From contig JACOEF010000171.1 of assembly GCA_024998705.1 (NCBI GenBank), positions 1 through 7,123 of the forward strand: a stretch of DNA of 7,123 nucleotides, given 5' to 3'. The notes below the pieces were generated by a model. That model made no database searches. It was not told the DNA's origin and saw nothing but the letters and a program-made list of their open reading frames with translations. This DNA comes from Nitrospira sp. GTDB lineage: Bacteria; Nitrospirota; Nitrospiria; Nitrospirales; Nitrospiraceae. Below are positions 1 to 5,499 of the stretch, in pieces. The translations under genes and the position numbers were made by a program. Every line of letters starts with the position of its first letter. Position 1 is the first letter of the stretch.

Positions 1-1
1 C

Positions 2-46
2 TGGGCAGAGGATCGGAGTCCGGTCCTGTCCGTACAGGAAGAGTGA
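2..46 (+). CDS. Possible 3' end of an upstream gene (partial)
   Basis: One + frame is open from the window edge to a TGA at 44-46 and would encode a 14-residue tail, WAEDRSPVLSVQEE. The composition looks like an ordinary hydrophilic C-terminus. Another + frame is also open from the edge, to a TAA at 76-78, so the choice of frame is not secure. The stretch is too short to recognise a family, and it may be non-coding leader of the CBS genes. Confidence 0.2.
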   Translation, partial: WAEDRSPVLSVQEE

Positions 47-70
47 GTGGGTTCGATGCGGACCGCATTG
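24..70. promoter_or_regulatory. Two inverted repeats upstream of the CBS genes
   Basis: Two dyads lie in the leader. The first is TCCTGT-CCGT-ACAGGA at 24-39, a perfect 6-bp stem with a 4-nt loop. The second is ATGCGG-A-CCGCAT at 56-68, perfect around a single base, and can extend to 54-70 with one G-T mismatch. The second is too tight to fold as an RNA hairpin and looks more like a protein-binding dyad. Both lie just before the ribosome binding site AAGGAGG (77-83). A regulatory role is inference. Confidence 0.3.
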
Positions 71-90
71 GCGGATAAGGAGGACGCGGT

Positions 91-564
91 ATGGTGAAAA
101 AGCGGAAGGCTCCGGCGAGACGATCGTCCGGTGCGGGACGCAGACGCGTGGCGTTCGAAGACCTCACGGTCGGCGACATTGTGAACAAACGTGTTCAGAC
201 GGCCCGACCCGACATGAAAGGCGATCGTGTGGCGGGGTTGCTCTTGAAAGAGGGTGGTGTGGTGCCGGTCGTGGATAAAGCGAAACAACTGACGGGAGTG
301 GTGAGTGAACATGATCTGTTGTTGGCGCTCGATGAGGGGCAGGCCTGGAGTGCTCAGACGGCGAGAGATCTCATGACCGAAAATCCCTACTCAGTGCCGA
401 CGGAAACCACGCTGTCCACCCTGGTGCATGTTTTGACGGAGAGCGATCTCATCTCAGTGCCGGTGGTGAACGCGGGCAATCGGTTCGTGGGGGTGGTGAC
501 GCGGCGTGATGTGGTGCGTGCCGCGCTTCGTCCCGGGAGGAAACGACCGGCGAGAGGGAGATAA
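91..564 (+). CDS. Stand-alone tandem CBS-domain protein
   Basis: The 157-residue protein is essentially one Bateman module. A basic N-terminal tail (about residues 1-20, rich in K and R) is followed by CBS domain 1 (about 28-82) and CBS domain 2 (about 92-146), then a short basic C-terminal tail. Each CBS repeat ends in the usual pattern of two beta strands followed by an [ST]-x-x-D signature, here SEHD at 72-75 and TRRD at 137-140. In this superfamily that signature contacts the ribose or phosphate of adenosyl ligands such as AMP, ATP or SAM. No catalytic or membrane domain is attached, so it is probably a cytoplasmic ligand sensor acting on a partner. The basic tails could bind nucleic acid or an acidic partner (inference). 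The start is fixed by AAGGAGG seven bases before ATG. It probably forms an operon with the next gene, 37 bp downstream on the same strand. The regulated target is unknown. Confidence 0.9.
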   Translation: MVKKRKAPARRSSGAGRRRVAFEDLTVGDIVNKRVQTARPDMKGDRVAGLLLKEGGVVPVVDKAKQLTGVVSEHDLLLALDEGQAWSAQTARDLMTENPYSVPTETTLSTLVHVLTESDLISVPVVNAGNRFVGVVTRRDVVRAALRPGRKRPARGR

Positions 565-601
565 ACACTGACCTCTTGCCTGTGGGGAGAGGGGGCGACG
601 T

Positions 602-1036
602 ATGCGTCATATCGACTTGATTACTCAGGCTTGTGATCCGAAAACGCTGACGGTCGGCCAACTGATGCAGGATGCGTTGTTTACCTGTACGGCACGGACG
701 GACGCGCTGACGATCGGCCGACTGATGACCAAGCAGAACTTCGGCGGCTTGCCGGTGGTGGGGGAAGACGGTGCGCTGGTCGGGCTGGTGACGGAATACG
801 ATCTCTTGCAAGCCATGATCGAAGGCCGGGATTTGCGGAAAGTGTCGGCGTCGGAAATCATGACGACGCAGCCTCTGACGGCTCGGGAAAATATGACGTT
901 GGAGGAAGTCGCCAATTTGTTTCAGGACCGGTACGTGACACGCCTGCCGGTGGTGCGGGGCAAGCAGCTCGTCGGCATCGTTGCCAGGCGGGACTTGCTG
1001 CACGGGTATATGAAAGCTTCGGAATATTGGTCATAG
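602..1036 (+). CDS. Second stand-alone tandem CBS-domain protein
   Basis: This 144-residue protein has the same two-CBS architecture as its upstream neighbour but lacks the basic tails. CBS 1 spans about residues 17-74 and CBS 2 about 82-138. The first repeat keeps the nucleotide-contact signature as TEYD (64-67). The second has ARRD (128-131), with Ala replacing the usual Ser/Thr, which may weaken ligand binding at that site. A purine-rich Shine-Dalgarno stretch (about 583-595) precedes ATG. The gene is 37 bp after the first CBS gene and ends in TAG. The pair could form homodimeric or mixed CBS discs; that is inference. Family members bind adenine nucleotides or SAM and modulate enzymes or channels, but no effector partner is identifiable here. 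An overlapping opposite-strand ORF is a shadow. Confidence 0.9.
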   Translation: MRHIDLITQACDPKTLTVGQLMQDALFTCTARTDALTIGRLMTKQNFGGLPVVGEDGALVGLVTEYDLLQAMIEGRDLRKVSASEIMTTQPLTARENMTLEEVANLFQDRYVTRLPVVRGKQLVGIVARRDLLHGYMKASEYWS

Positions 1037-1055
1037 TTCGACGTCGCCACAGGCA

Positions 1056-1211
1056 GTGACCGCTCCTGCGCGGAGGGTGCCGCGAGTCGTCTTTATGGTC
1101 TTGGTGGTCGCTTCCACTAACGTGTCCGGGGAGGCGGCCATGTCGAGCCGGGCGGCCGAAACCCGTTTCCCCTGTGCCGTTCTTCACCCGAGCGATGAGC
1201 CGATCGTGTGA
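1056..1211 (+). CDS. Possible small exported peptide (51 codons)
   Basis: A GTG-started frame 19 bp after the second CBS gene encodes 51 residues with a signal-peptide-like start. It has a basic n-region (TAPARRVPR), a hydrophobic core (VVFMVLVVAS) and a small-residue c-region (TNVSGEAA). It ends at TGA 1209-1211. Past that TGA the same frame stays open for another 26 codons to TGA 1290-1292, so it may be a broken, longer exported-protein gene. The Shine-Dalgarno is weak (AGG two bases before GTG) and I recognise no family. It could equally be chance in a 271-bp gap. Confidence 0.25.
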   Translation: MTAPARRVPRVVFMVLVVASTNVSGEAAMSSRAAETRFPCAVLHPSDEPIV

Positions 1212-1237
1212 CAGTATCGGCGCCTTCAGCGGGAAAA

Positions 1238-1269
1238 CATGCTGGAGGGAGTGCATGCTGGAGGCAGTG
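1238..1269. repeat. 16-bp tandem duplication
   Basis: CATGCTGGAGGGAGTG at 1238-1253 is followed immediately by CATGCTGGAGGCAGTG at 1254-1269, differing at one base. It lies in the intergenic space between the convergent CBS and MFS genes. The unit is not a multiple of three. It looks like a simple slippage duplication; no function is evident. Confidence 0.75.
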
Positions 1270-1307
1270 TTCGGTCGACGGTGAAGGGATGAGGGCTCGT
1301 CTATTTC

Positions 1308-2510
1308 TTAGCCGGTGCGCTGGGGTTGGGTCACGGGACAGAACAGGGTTCCGATGATCGCGAGCAGACTGAAGAGCGCGCCGGCATAAAATGTGAACGA
1401 TGCGTCGAACCGATCCCAGAGGAATCCCGCCAGAACACTCGCGACGAGCATCGCAAGTCCGCAGGCCAGATTGAAGCAGCCGTAGGCCGTTCCACGCAAA
1501 TCGGCCGGCGCCACGTCTGCGACCATGGTGGCCAGCAGGCCTTGTGTCATGCCCATGTGCACCCCCCAGAGCGCCACGCCTCCCAGCACGACGCTCCAGT
1601 GATCGTTCATGGCCAGAACCAGGTCGGCCACAACCAGCACCAAGAGGCCGCCGGCGAGCAGCGCCTTGTGGCTCATTCTGTCGGAGAGCTTGCCGAACGG
1701 ATAGGCCGAGGACGCATAGACCAGGTTCATGGCAACCATGACCAGCGGAATGAAGGCGATGGGAATCCCGCCTTGTTGGGCGCGCAGGACGAGAAAGGCT
1801 TCGCTAAAGCGTGCCAGCGTAAACAGGGAGCCGATCCCCACGACCCACCAATAGGCCGACCCTAAGCGCGCGAAATTATCCTGGGTGATCGGATTGGTTC
1901 TCTGTGTAGTCGGGCGCGTCTCAGGCTCCTGTATGCCGAACAGCAGGAGCAGGACGGCCATCATGCCCGGTATGACGGCCACCCAGAAGACCGCACGGAA
2001 ATCGTCGGCCCAGAGCAGCATCAATCCGACTGCGAGCAGGGGCCCGAGAAAGGCCCCCACCGTATCGAGCGACTGTCGTAAGCCGAACGCGGCGCCACGG
2101 AGATGTGTCGGCGCGATGTCCGCTACCAACGCATCGCGGGGCGCACCTCGCACGCCTTTTCCCACCCGGTCCAGCAAGCGGGCGGTCAGCAGGGTGCCGA
2201 TGTCCGGGGCCATGGCGAAGAGCGGTTTGGTCACTGCGCCTAATGCGTAGCCGCACAGGGCCAGTCCCTTCCGCCTGCCGAGATAGTCGCTTAATGTCCC
2301 GGAAAAGACTTTGACCACGAGGGCCAGAGACTCAGCCAATCCTTCCACGATGCCGACCGCAATCGTGCCGGCGCCGAGGGTCGTGACCATGAAGAGCGGC
2401 AGCAGGCTGTGAATCATTTCCGATGAAATATCCATCAGCAGGCTGACGCAACCCAACACCCAGATGCCGGACGGCATTTGGCGAAGCGCATGGCGCGGAG
2501 GCATGTTCAT
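1308..2510 (-). CDS. Major facilitator superfamily (MFS) transporter
   Basis: The 400-residue, strongly hydrophobic protein has the length and hydrophobic spacing of a 12-helix MFS carrier in the inner membrane. MFS motif A is clear between TM2 and TM3 as GTLSDYLGRRK (71-81), with a degenerate copy in the second half, GKLSDRMSHK (273-282). The conserved DRVGKGVRGAPRDA loop is at 114-127. The two halves also share a visible duplication: DIAPTHLRGAAFGL (131-144) matches DVAPADLRGTAYGC (332-345). An acidic and polar TM1 (DISSE, 27-31) suggests proton-coupled transport. The substrate cannot be told; efflux of a drug or metabolite is a common role. Starts at ATG 2510 or ATG 2504 are both possible, since neither has a good Shine-Dalgarno. 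The gene has its own promoter at 2569-2598 and converges with the CBS genes. Confidence 0.9.
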   Translation of the reverse strand: MNMPPRHALRQMPSGIWVLGCVSLLMDISSEMIHSLLPLFMVTTLGAGTIAVGIVEGLAESLALVVKVFSGTLSDYLGRRKGLALCGYALGAVTKPLFAMAPDIGTLLTARLLDRVGKGVRGAPRDALVADIAPTHLRGAAFGLRQSLDTVGAFLGPLLAVGLMLLWADDFRAVFWVAVIPGMMAVLLLLFGIQEPETRPTTQRTNPITQDNFARLGSAYWWVVGIGSLFTLARFSEAFLVLRAQQGGIPIAFIPLVMVAMNLVYASSAYPFGKLSDRMSHKALLAGGLLVLVVADLVLAMNDHWSVVLGGVALWGVHMGMTQGLLATMVADVAPADLRGTAYGCFNLACGLAMLVASVLAGFLWDRFDASFTFYAGALFSLLAIIGTLFCPVTQPQRTG

Positions 2511-2568
2511 AATGATCGACAGGTCGAGGTGATTGTACGGCCCTCATCGGCGTGCTTCTGCCTGACGG

Positions 2569-2598
2569 ATTATAGGGAACGCAACTCAAGGTTGTCAT
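2569..2598 (-). promoter_or_regulatory. Sigma70-type promoter of the MFS gene
   Basis: Read on the - strand, ATGACA at 2598-2593 (5/6 match to the -35 consensus TTGACA) is followed by an 18-nt spacer and a perfect TATAAT -10 box at 2574-2569. Transcription would begin near 2562, giving a leader of about 50 nt before the MFS ATG at 2510. Confidence 0.6.
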
Positions 2599-2626
2599 GT
2601 GACTCCTGCCCGCTCTCGGAAGTCAT
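2570..2626 (-). CDS. Possible 18-codon ORF before the MFS gene
   Basis: ATG at 2626 overlaps the TGA of the preceding short ORF in a TTATGA junction and opens 18 codons, MTSESGQESHDNLELRSL, to TAA at 2572-2570. The hydrophilic, acidic composition is protein-like, but the ORF contains the predicted -35 and most of the spacer of the MFS promoter. It has no good ribosome binding site of its own. It is either a coupled micropeptide, part of a decayed gene, or chance. Confidence 0.15.
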   Translation of the reverse strand: MTSESGQESHDNLELRSL

Positions 2627-2724
2627 AAGTCAATGCTCGCCCTGTCTCCATTGGCGTTGTACTGGTACAACAATGGAAACCGGGCGGCGTCGAATTCCTC
2701 AGCAGTAGGGTCGTCAGAGGACAT
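2623..2724 (-). CDS. Possible 33-residue ORF or gene remnant
   Basis: ATG 2724 opens 33 codons to TGA 2625-2623. The same frame is open upstream as far as 2871, just below the ynfA stop, without an ATG. The product starts MSSDDPTAEEFDAARF and ends NGDRASIDL. Across the open frame the composition (many D, E, Y, balanced hydrophobics) and the G/C-rich third codon positions look more coding-like than a random frame. It overlaps the next short ORF by ATGA. No Shine-Dalgarno is well placed and I recognise no family. It could be the 3' remnant of a decayed gene between ynfA and the MFS gene. Confidence 0.25.
   Translation of the reverse strand: MSSDDPTAEEFDAARFPLLYQYNANGDRASIDL
2648..2676. promoter_or_regulatory. 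Inverted repeat upstream of the MFS promoter
   Basis: GTTGTAC-TG-GTACAAC (2656-2671) is a perfect 7-bp inverted repeat with a 2-bp centre. It is flanked by further arms, CCATT (2648-2652) and AATGG (2672-2676), with three extra bases (GGC) on one side. It lies about 50 bp upstream of the MFS -35 box. Such a short centre suits a dimeric regulator site better than an RNA hairpin. It may also simply be part of the short ORF encoding LLYQYN. Confidence 0.35.
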
Positions 2725-2883
2725 CCCCAAGGTGTGCCGAGCCGCGCGGTAGTCCTCCTGGCCGATGCTTCGATGCGAGTAGTCGCGAACGAGCAATCCA
2801 AACAGACGGACGGAGTAGGCAGAGCGGCAGCCCGCTGGAGAGGCGGAACGTCTGTAGGGAGTGTGGGGGATTCAGAGAAGAGG

Positions 2884-3219
2884 TTACATCGAGGGACGAG
2901 GCATATACATGATGACGGCCATGCCGATGAGGCAGATCGCCGCTCCCACGACATCGAATCGATCCGGCCGGACACTATCCACGCCCCATCCCCAGAGCAG
3001 CGACAGGATGATGAACATTCCGCCATAGGCTGCGTAGACCCGTCCGAAATGAGCGGTTTGCAGCGTGGGAATGATCCCGTAGAGGATCAAGAGCACCGCC
3101 CCTGCCGCTGCATATCCGAGGGGTTTGCCTTCACGGAACCACAGCCAGACGAGGTAGCCGCCTCCGATCTCGCACAGTCCGGCGACGATGAAAAGACTTA
3201 TCGACAGAGCAAATGACAT
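2884..3219 (-). CDS. ynfA: YnfA/UPF0060-family small membrane protein
   Basis: The 111-residue inner-membrane protein has four predicted helices (about residues 3-24, 35-54, 61-80 and 88-106). Family hallmarks are visible: the first-helix segment [13 protein letters not shown] (13-25), [11 protein letters not shown] (57-67), the W-W-D-x-x-RPD stretch (76-86) and a final helix followed by PRP. The length matches the usual ~108 residues. UPF0060 proteins resemble small multidrug-resistance (SMR) transporters and are generally treated as putative small transporters; the substrate is not established here. ATG 3219 is preferred because AAGGAGG (3231-3225) sits five bases upstream. The in-frame GTG at 3222 would be only two bases away. 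The gene stands alone, about 120 bp after the hypothetical gene and 370 bp before the MFS gene. Long ORFs on the opposite strand are shadows. Confidence 0.93.
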   Translation of the reverse strand: MSFALSISLFIVAGLCEIGGGYLVWLWFREGKPLGYAAAGAVLLILYGIIPTLQTAHFGRVYAAYGGMFIILSLLWGWGVDSVRPDRFDVVGAAICLIGMAVIMYMPRPSM

Positions 3220-3224
3220 CACTG

Positions 3225-3231
3225 CCTCCTT
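3225..3231 (-). promoter_or_regulatory. Ribosome binding site deciding the ynfA start
   Basis: A full AAGGAGG lies five bases before ATG 3219 and only two before the in-frame GTG 3222. This selects the ATG as the start. Confidence 0.8.
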
Positions 3232-3318
3232 GCGACGACCTTCGGGGCATCCTGCAGGGCGTGTTGATCCCTATTGGCACAATACGGCATAGGAGGTGAT
3301 CGTGCTGTCCCACAACAA

Positions 3319-3348
3319 CCGTGCCCTGCCGCACACTGTCAGGCACAG
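3319..3348 (-). terminator. Weak hairpin at the end of the hypothetical gene
   Basis: On the - strand an imperfect stem (GTGCC/GGCAC, extended by wobble and a bulged G) spans the TGA of the 3339-3872 gene. It is followed by TTGTTG rather than a true run of T. It may slow or end transcription before ynfA, but it is a poor match to an intrinsic terminator. Confidence 0.25.
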
Positions 3349-3872
3349 GGTTGATCTGAGAAAAATACGATGGGAGTTTCCTTGTTCTGAACATGGAGAA
3401 TTAAGCCGCCGAACAATCGTGGAAGGAACGACAGGTCCCGTCGCTCTTGCCCGGCAACGCCGTTTTGGATGTTGACCACCCATTCCTCCGATTGCCGGTG
3501 ATCGTCAGACGCCGTGTAGGTCAGGTGTAATAACCGTCCCTCGTACCGCGCTTGGATCGGACCAGCCCGGCCGGTCCGTTCTTCAACTCCATCCTGGTTG
3601 TTGATGCCAAGCGCCAGGTGCCCGGTCGTGAGGGCCGTCACGACATCCTCGCGCAGGGCCGAACAATCAAGGCGGATCGCCCGGACATGATGCCGTGCGA
3701 GAAATGCCGCGTCGTCTGCCAAAAACTGCCGATAGTCGTCCAGACCGGAGATGGTATAGGTCTGGATATGCAGGGCTCGACAGGCGTCCGGCGGGCACCA
3801 GGCAAGAAACATCAGGATGCCCAGCACTGCCAGCCCGGCTAGAGCGAGCATGGTCATAACCTGCCGGGTCAC
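3339..3872 (-). CDS. Hypothetical membrane-anchored protein
   Basis: I do not recognise this 177-residue protein. It has one N-terminal hydrophobic segment (about residues 8-25) and then a soluble domain of about 150 residues with mixed alpha/beta character. The segment is followed by CPPDAC (26-31), so two cysteines sit just outside the membrane; others are at 70 and 176. The residue before C26 is Trp, which argues against a lipobox, so a membrane anchor or signal peptide is likelier than a lipoprotein. The domain is probably periplasmic. GTG 3872 is chosen as start, with GAGAG six bases upstream; the in-frame ATGs at codons 6 and 8 would shorten the n-region and have no better site. It follows the pentapeptide-repeat gene by 129 bp, and both products look exported. 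Any functional link is inference. Confidence 0.7.
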   Translation of the reverse strand: MTRQVMTMLALAGLAVLGILMFLAWCPPDACRALHIQTYTISGLDDYRQFLADDAAFLARHHVRAIRLDCSALREDVVTALTTGHLALGINNQDGVEERTGRAGPIQARYEGRLLHLTYTASDDHRQSEEWVVNIQNGVAGQERRDLSFLPRLFGGLILHVQNKETPIVFFSDQPCA

Positions 3873-3910
3873 ATCGAGCTCTCATAACAGGAACATGGTG
3901 GCGCAATGGT

Positions 3911-3936
3911 TCCGGTCCTTGAGGCCCTGGACCGGA
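3911..3936. terminator. Strong hairpin after the pentapeptide-repeat gene
   Basis: TCCGGTCC (3911-3918) and GGACCGGA (3929-3936) form a perfect 8-bp G/C-rich stem around a 10-nt loop. It sits 65 bp past the pentapeptide gene's TAG and about 40 bp before the start of the hypothetical gene. No T-run follows on the - strand, so it is not a classic intrinsic terminator. It could stabilise the upstream mRNA 3' end, attenuate read-through, or act as an operator. Confidence 0.45.
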
Positions 3937-4001
3937 CACTGGTTTCATTCACTGCGGTGATCAGTCTTCCCATATGCCTGCCTGGTGATTCGCTTATCAT
4001 G

Positions 4002-5432
4002 CTACTTACGCGGTCGTTGGTGATGTTGGGGACAGGGCTTCGGCCTCTGGAGATCGGACGGAATTTGAGTCGCCTCATCCAGGCAGGCCTGATCGAGTTG
4101 TGCTTGAACCAGCCCCAGTGTGCCGCTGAGGTTCGCTCCCCGCAAGTCGGCCTGTTGCAGATCGGCGTTGTTCAGTTGGGCGCCTGTCAAATCTGAAGCG
4201 CTCACATTTGCCCCGCGCAGATTGGCCTCCTGGAGGTTCGTTTGTACCACGACCGCGTGGCTGATGTCGGCCTGGCTCAGGTCGGCTGCCACCAGGTTGG
4301 CCAATTCCAGATTGGCTTCGGCCAGCCGGGCCTGCTGTAGATGGGCTTTCGGGCCATACATTTCGGTGAGGTCGGCTTTTCGAAGATCGGTCCGTGCCAG
4401 TTGGGCGCCGATGAGGACGGCGTGATGCAGCGTGGCCCCGTGTAGAATGGCCCCGGACAGGTTGGCCTTATACAGGACCGTCATGGTCAGCGTGGCCGAG
4501 TCCAGTCGGGCTTTGACGAGGTTCGCTCCTTCCATGTTTGCATTTTCAAGATTGGCTCGCTGCAGGTTGGCTCCGCCAAGATGCGTATAGCGAAAATCTG
4601 CGCCACGGAGGCTGGCCTCATGGAGATCCGCGTTCGCCAGCGAGGCGTCGTCTAAATAGGCGCTCTCCAGATCTGCTTCAACGAGTGATGCGCCGTCGAG
4701 GGTCGCGCTGTCCAGCAAGGCACCCTGCAGAGTGGCTCGGCGTAAATTGGCCTGGCGAAAATTGGCCCGGCGGAGGTCGGTGCTTGCCAGGTCGGCGTCG
4801 GTGAGATTGGCTTTCGATAGATTCGCGCCATAAAAATAGCCGTCCAGGAGGGTGGCGTTGCTGAGGTCCGCGCCCCGGAGATCTGCATCTTCAAAATGCG
4901 CCCGCTCCAATAGCGCTTCCCGGAAGTGCGCGCCTTGCAGGTTGGCTCCGTAGAACGCCGCTTCGTCGGCCGCGACGCGATTGAGATGGGCGTTGACCAG
5001 CATGGCCTTGCGCAGGTCGGCGCCCTCCAGATTCGCGTCGTAGAGTATCGCCTGGGCGAGGTCGGCGCCTTTGAGGTGTGCTTGCACAAGACTCGCGGTA
5101 CGCAGGTTTGAGCCTTTCAGGATCGCGCCTTCGAGATTGATCCGTTCGAGGTTGGCTCCCGCCAGGCGCAGTTGTCGAAGATCGGTGCGGCAAAGATTGG
5201 CCCGGCGACCATCGGGGGCGTCTCGATCCTCCAGCCAACGGGCATGAGCCTGGAGCACGTTGTTCACTATGTTTGGCGCCGGGCGCGTGTGCTTGAAGGC
5301 GCTTTCGCAGGTATTGCTCGTGGAGGGTTTGGGTGCCGGCTTCGCCGCGGCATCCGCACCGGCTGGTAGGGAGAGGAACACGGCCACCACCCAAGCGGCG
5401 ACGGTGGTGCTGGAAACAGAATGCTGGTTCAT
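4002..5432 (-). CDS. Exported long pentapeptide-repeat protein
   Basis: The 476-residue protein begins with a likely Sec signal peptide (hydrophobic residues 11-22, small-residue cleavage region PAGADA near 23-28) and then a Pro/Ala linker. A helical cap follows (about 53-78, including HARWLE and GRRANL). From residue 80 to 435 a Leu, Phe or similar residue recurs every fifth position in A(D/N)LXX pentapeptides: about 72 units in one register, with breaks only near 155 (Ala) and 360 (Gly). Such repeats fold as a four-sided right-handed beta helix, about 18 coils here. A C-terminal cap (LDQACLDEATQIP, then PKPCP) closes it. Cysteines flank the helix (42, 81, 450, 467). The role is unknown; no enzyme domain is attached. 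ATG 5432 is chosen because GGGAGG lies seven bases upstream and the signal peptide follows; starts farther upstream would overlap pncB. Confidence 0.92.
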   Translation of the reverse strand: MNQHSVSSTTVAAWVVAVFLSLPAGADAAAKPAPKPSTSNTCESAFKHTRPAPNIVNNVLQAHARWLEDRDAPDGRRANLCRTDLRQLRLAGANLERINLEGAILKGSNLRTASLVQAHLKGADLAQAILYDANLEGADLRKAMLVNAHLNRVAADEAAFYGANLQGAHFREALLERAHFEDADLRGADLSNATLLDGYFYGANLSKANLTDADLASTDLRRANFRQANLRRATLQGALLDSATLDGASLVEADLESAYLDDASLANADLHEASLRGADFRYTHLGGANLQRANLENANMEGANLVKARLDSATLTMTVLYKANLSGAILHGATLHHAVLIGAQLARTDLRKADLTEMYGPKAHLQQARLAEANLELANLVAADLSQADISHAVVVQTNLQEANLRGANVSASDLTGAQLNNADLQQADLRGANLSGTLGLVQAQLDQACLDEATQIPSDLQRPKPCPQHHQRPRK

Positions 5433-5439
5433 GAACGGG

Positions 5440-5445
5440 CCTCCC
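5440..5445 (-). promoter_or_regulatory. Ribosome binding site setting the pentapeptide start
   Basis: GGGAGG lies seven bases before ATG 5432, directly ahead of the signal peptide. The frame extends 47 codons farther upstream, but that part overlaps the pncB 3' end and has no comparable site. Confidence 0.8.
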
Positions 5446-5478
5446 TCAAGAAGATTCGGTGCTGCGGTAAATGGCATG

Positions 5479-5489
5479 GTTCCGGGAAC
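5479..5489. repeat. Short palindrome between pncB and the pentapeptide gene
   Basis: GTTCC-G-GGAAC is a perfect 11-base dyad in the 67-bp gap after pncB. It overlaps the region where a promoter of the pentapeptide gene should be; a CATAAT at 5495-5490 resembles a -10 box but has no matching -35. Function is unassigned. Confidence 0.3.
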
Positions 5490-5499
5490 ATTATGGGGC

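Noticed and set aside
449..1003. 184-codon - strand ORF over the CBS genes
   Set aside because: It lies antisense across two well-supported CBS genes. The His/Arg/Pro-rich product is typical of a GC-rich shadow frame.
2734..3216. 160-codon + strand ORF opposite ynfA
   Set aside because: It is antisense to a clear YnfA family gene. Its product is a low-complexity, charged sequence with no recognisable domain.
4120..5369. Several + strand ORFs opposite the pentapeptide gene
   Set aside because: The 15-base periodicity of the repeat gene keeps antisense frames open. Their products merely mirror the repeat.
4652..5394. Alternative - strand frames within the pentapeptide gene
   Set aside because: These are frame-shifted readings of the repeats, with Pro/Thr/Arg-rich products and no signal peptide. 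The main frame is unambiguous.
4002..5432. DNA-level repeat array or CRISPR-like element in the repeat region
   Set aside because: The periodicity is at the protein level (five residues). The bases vary between units and there are no conserved repeats with unique spacers.
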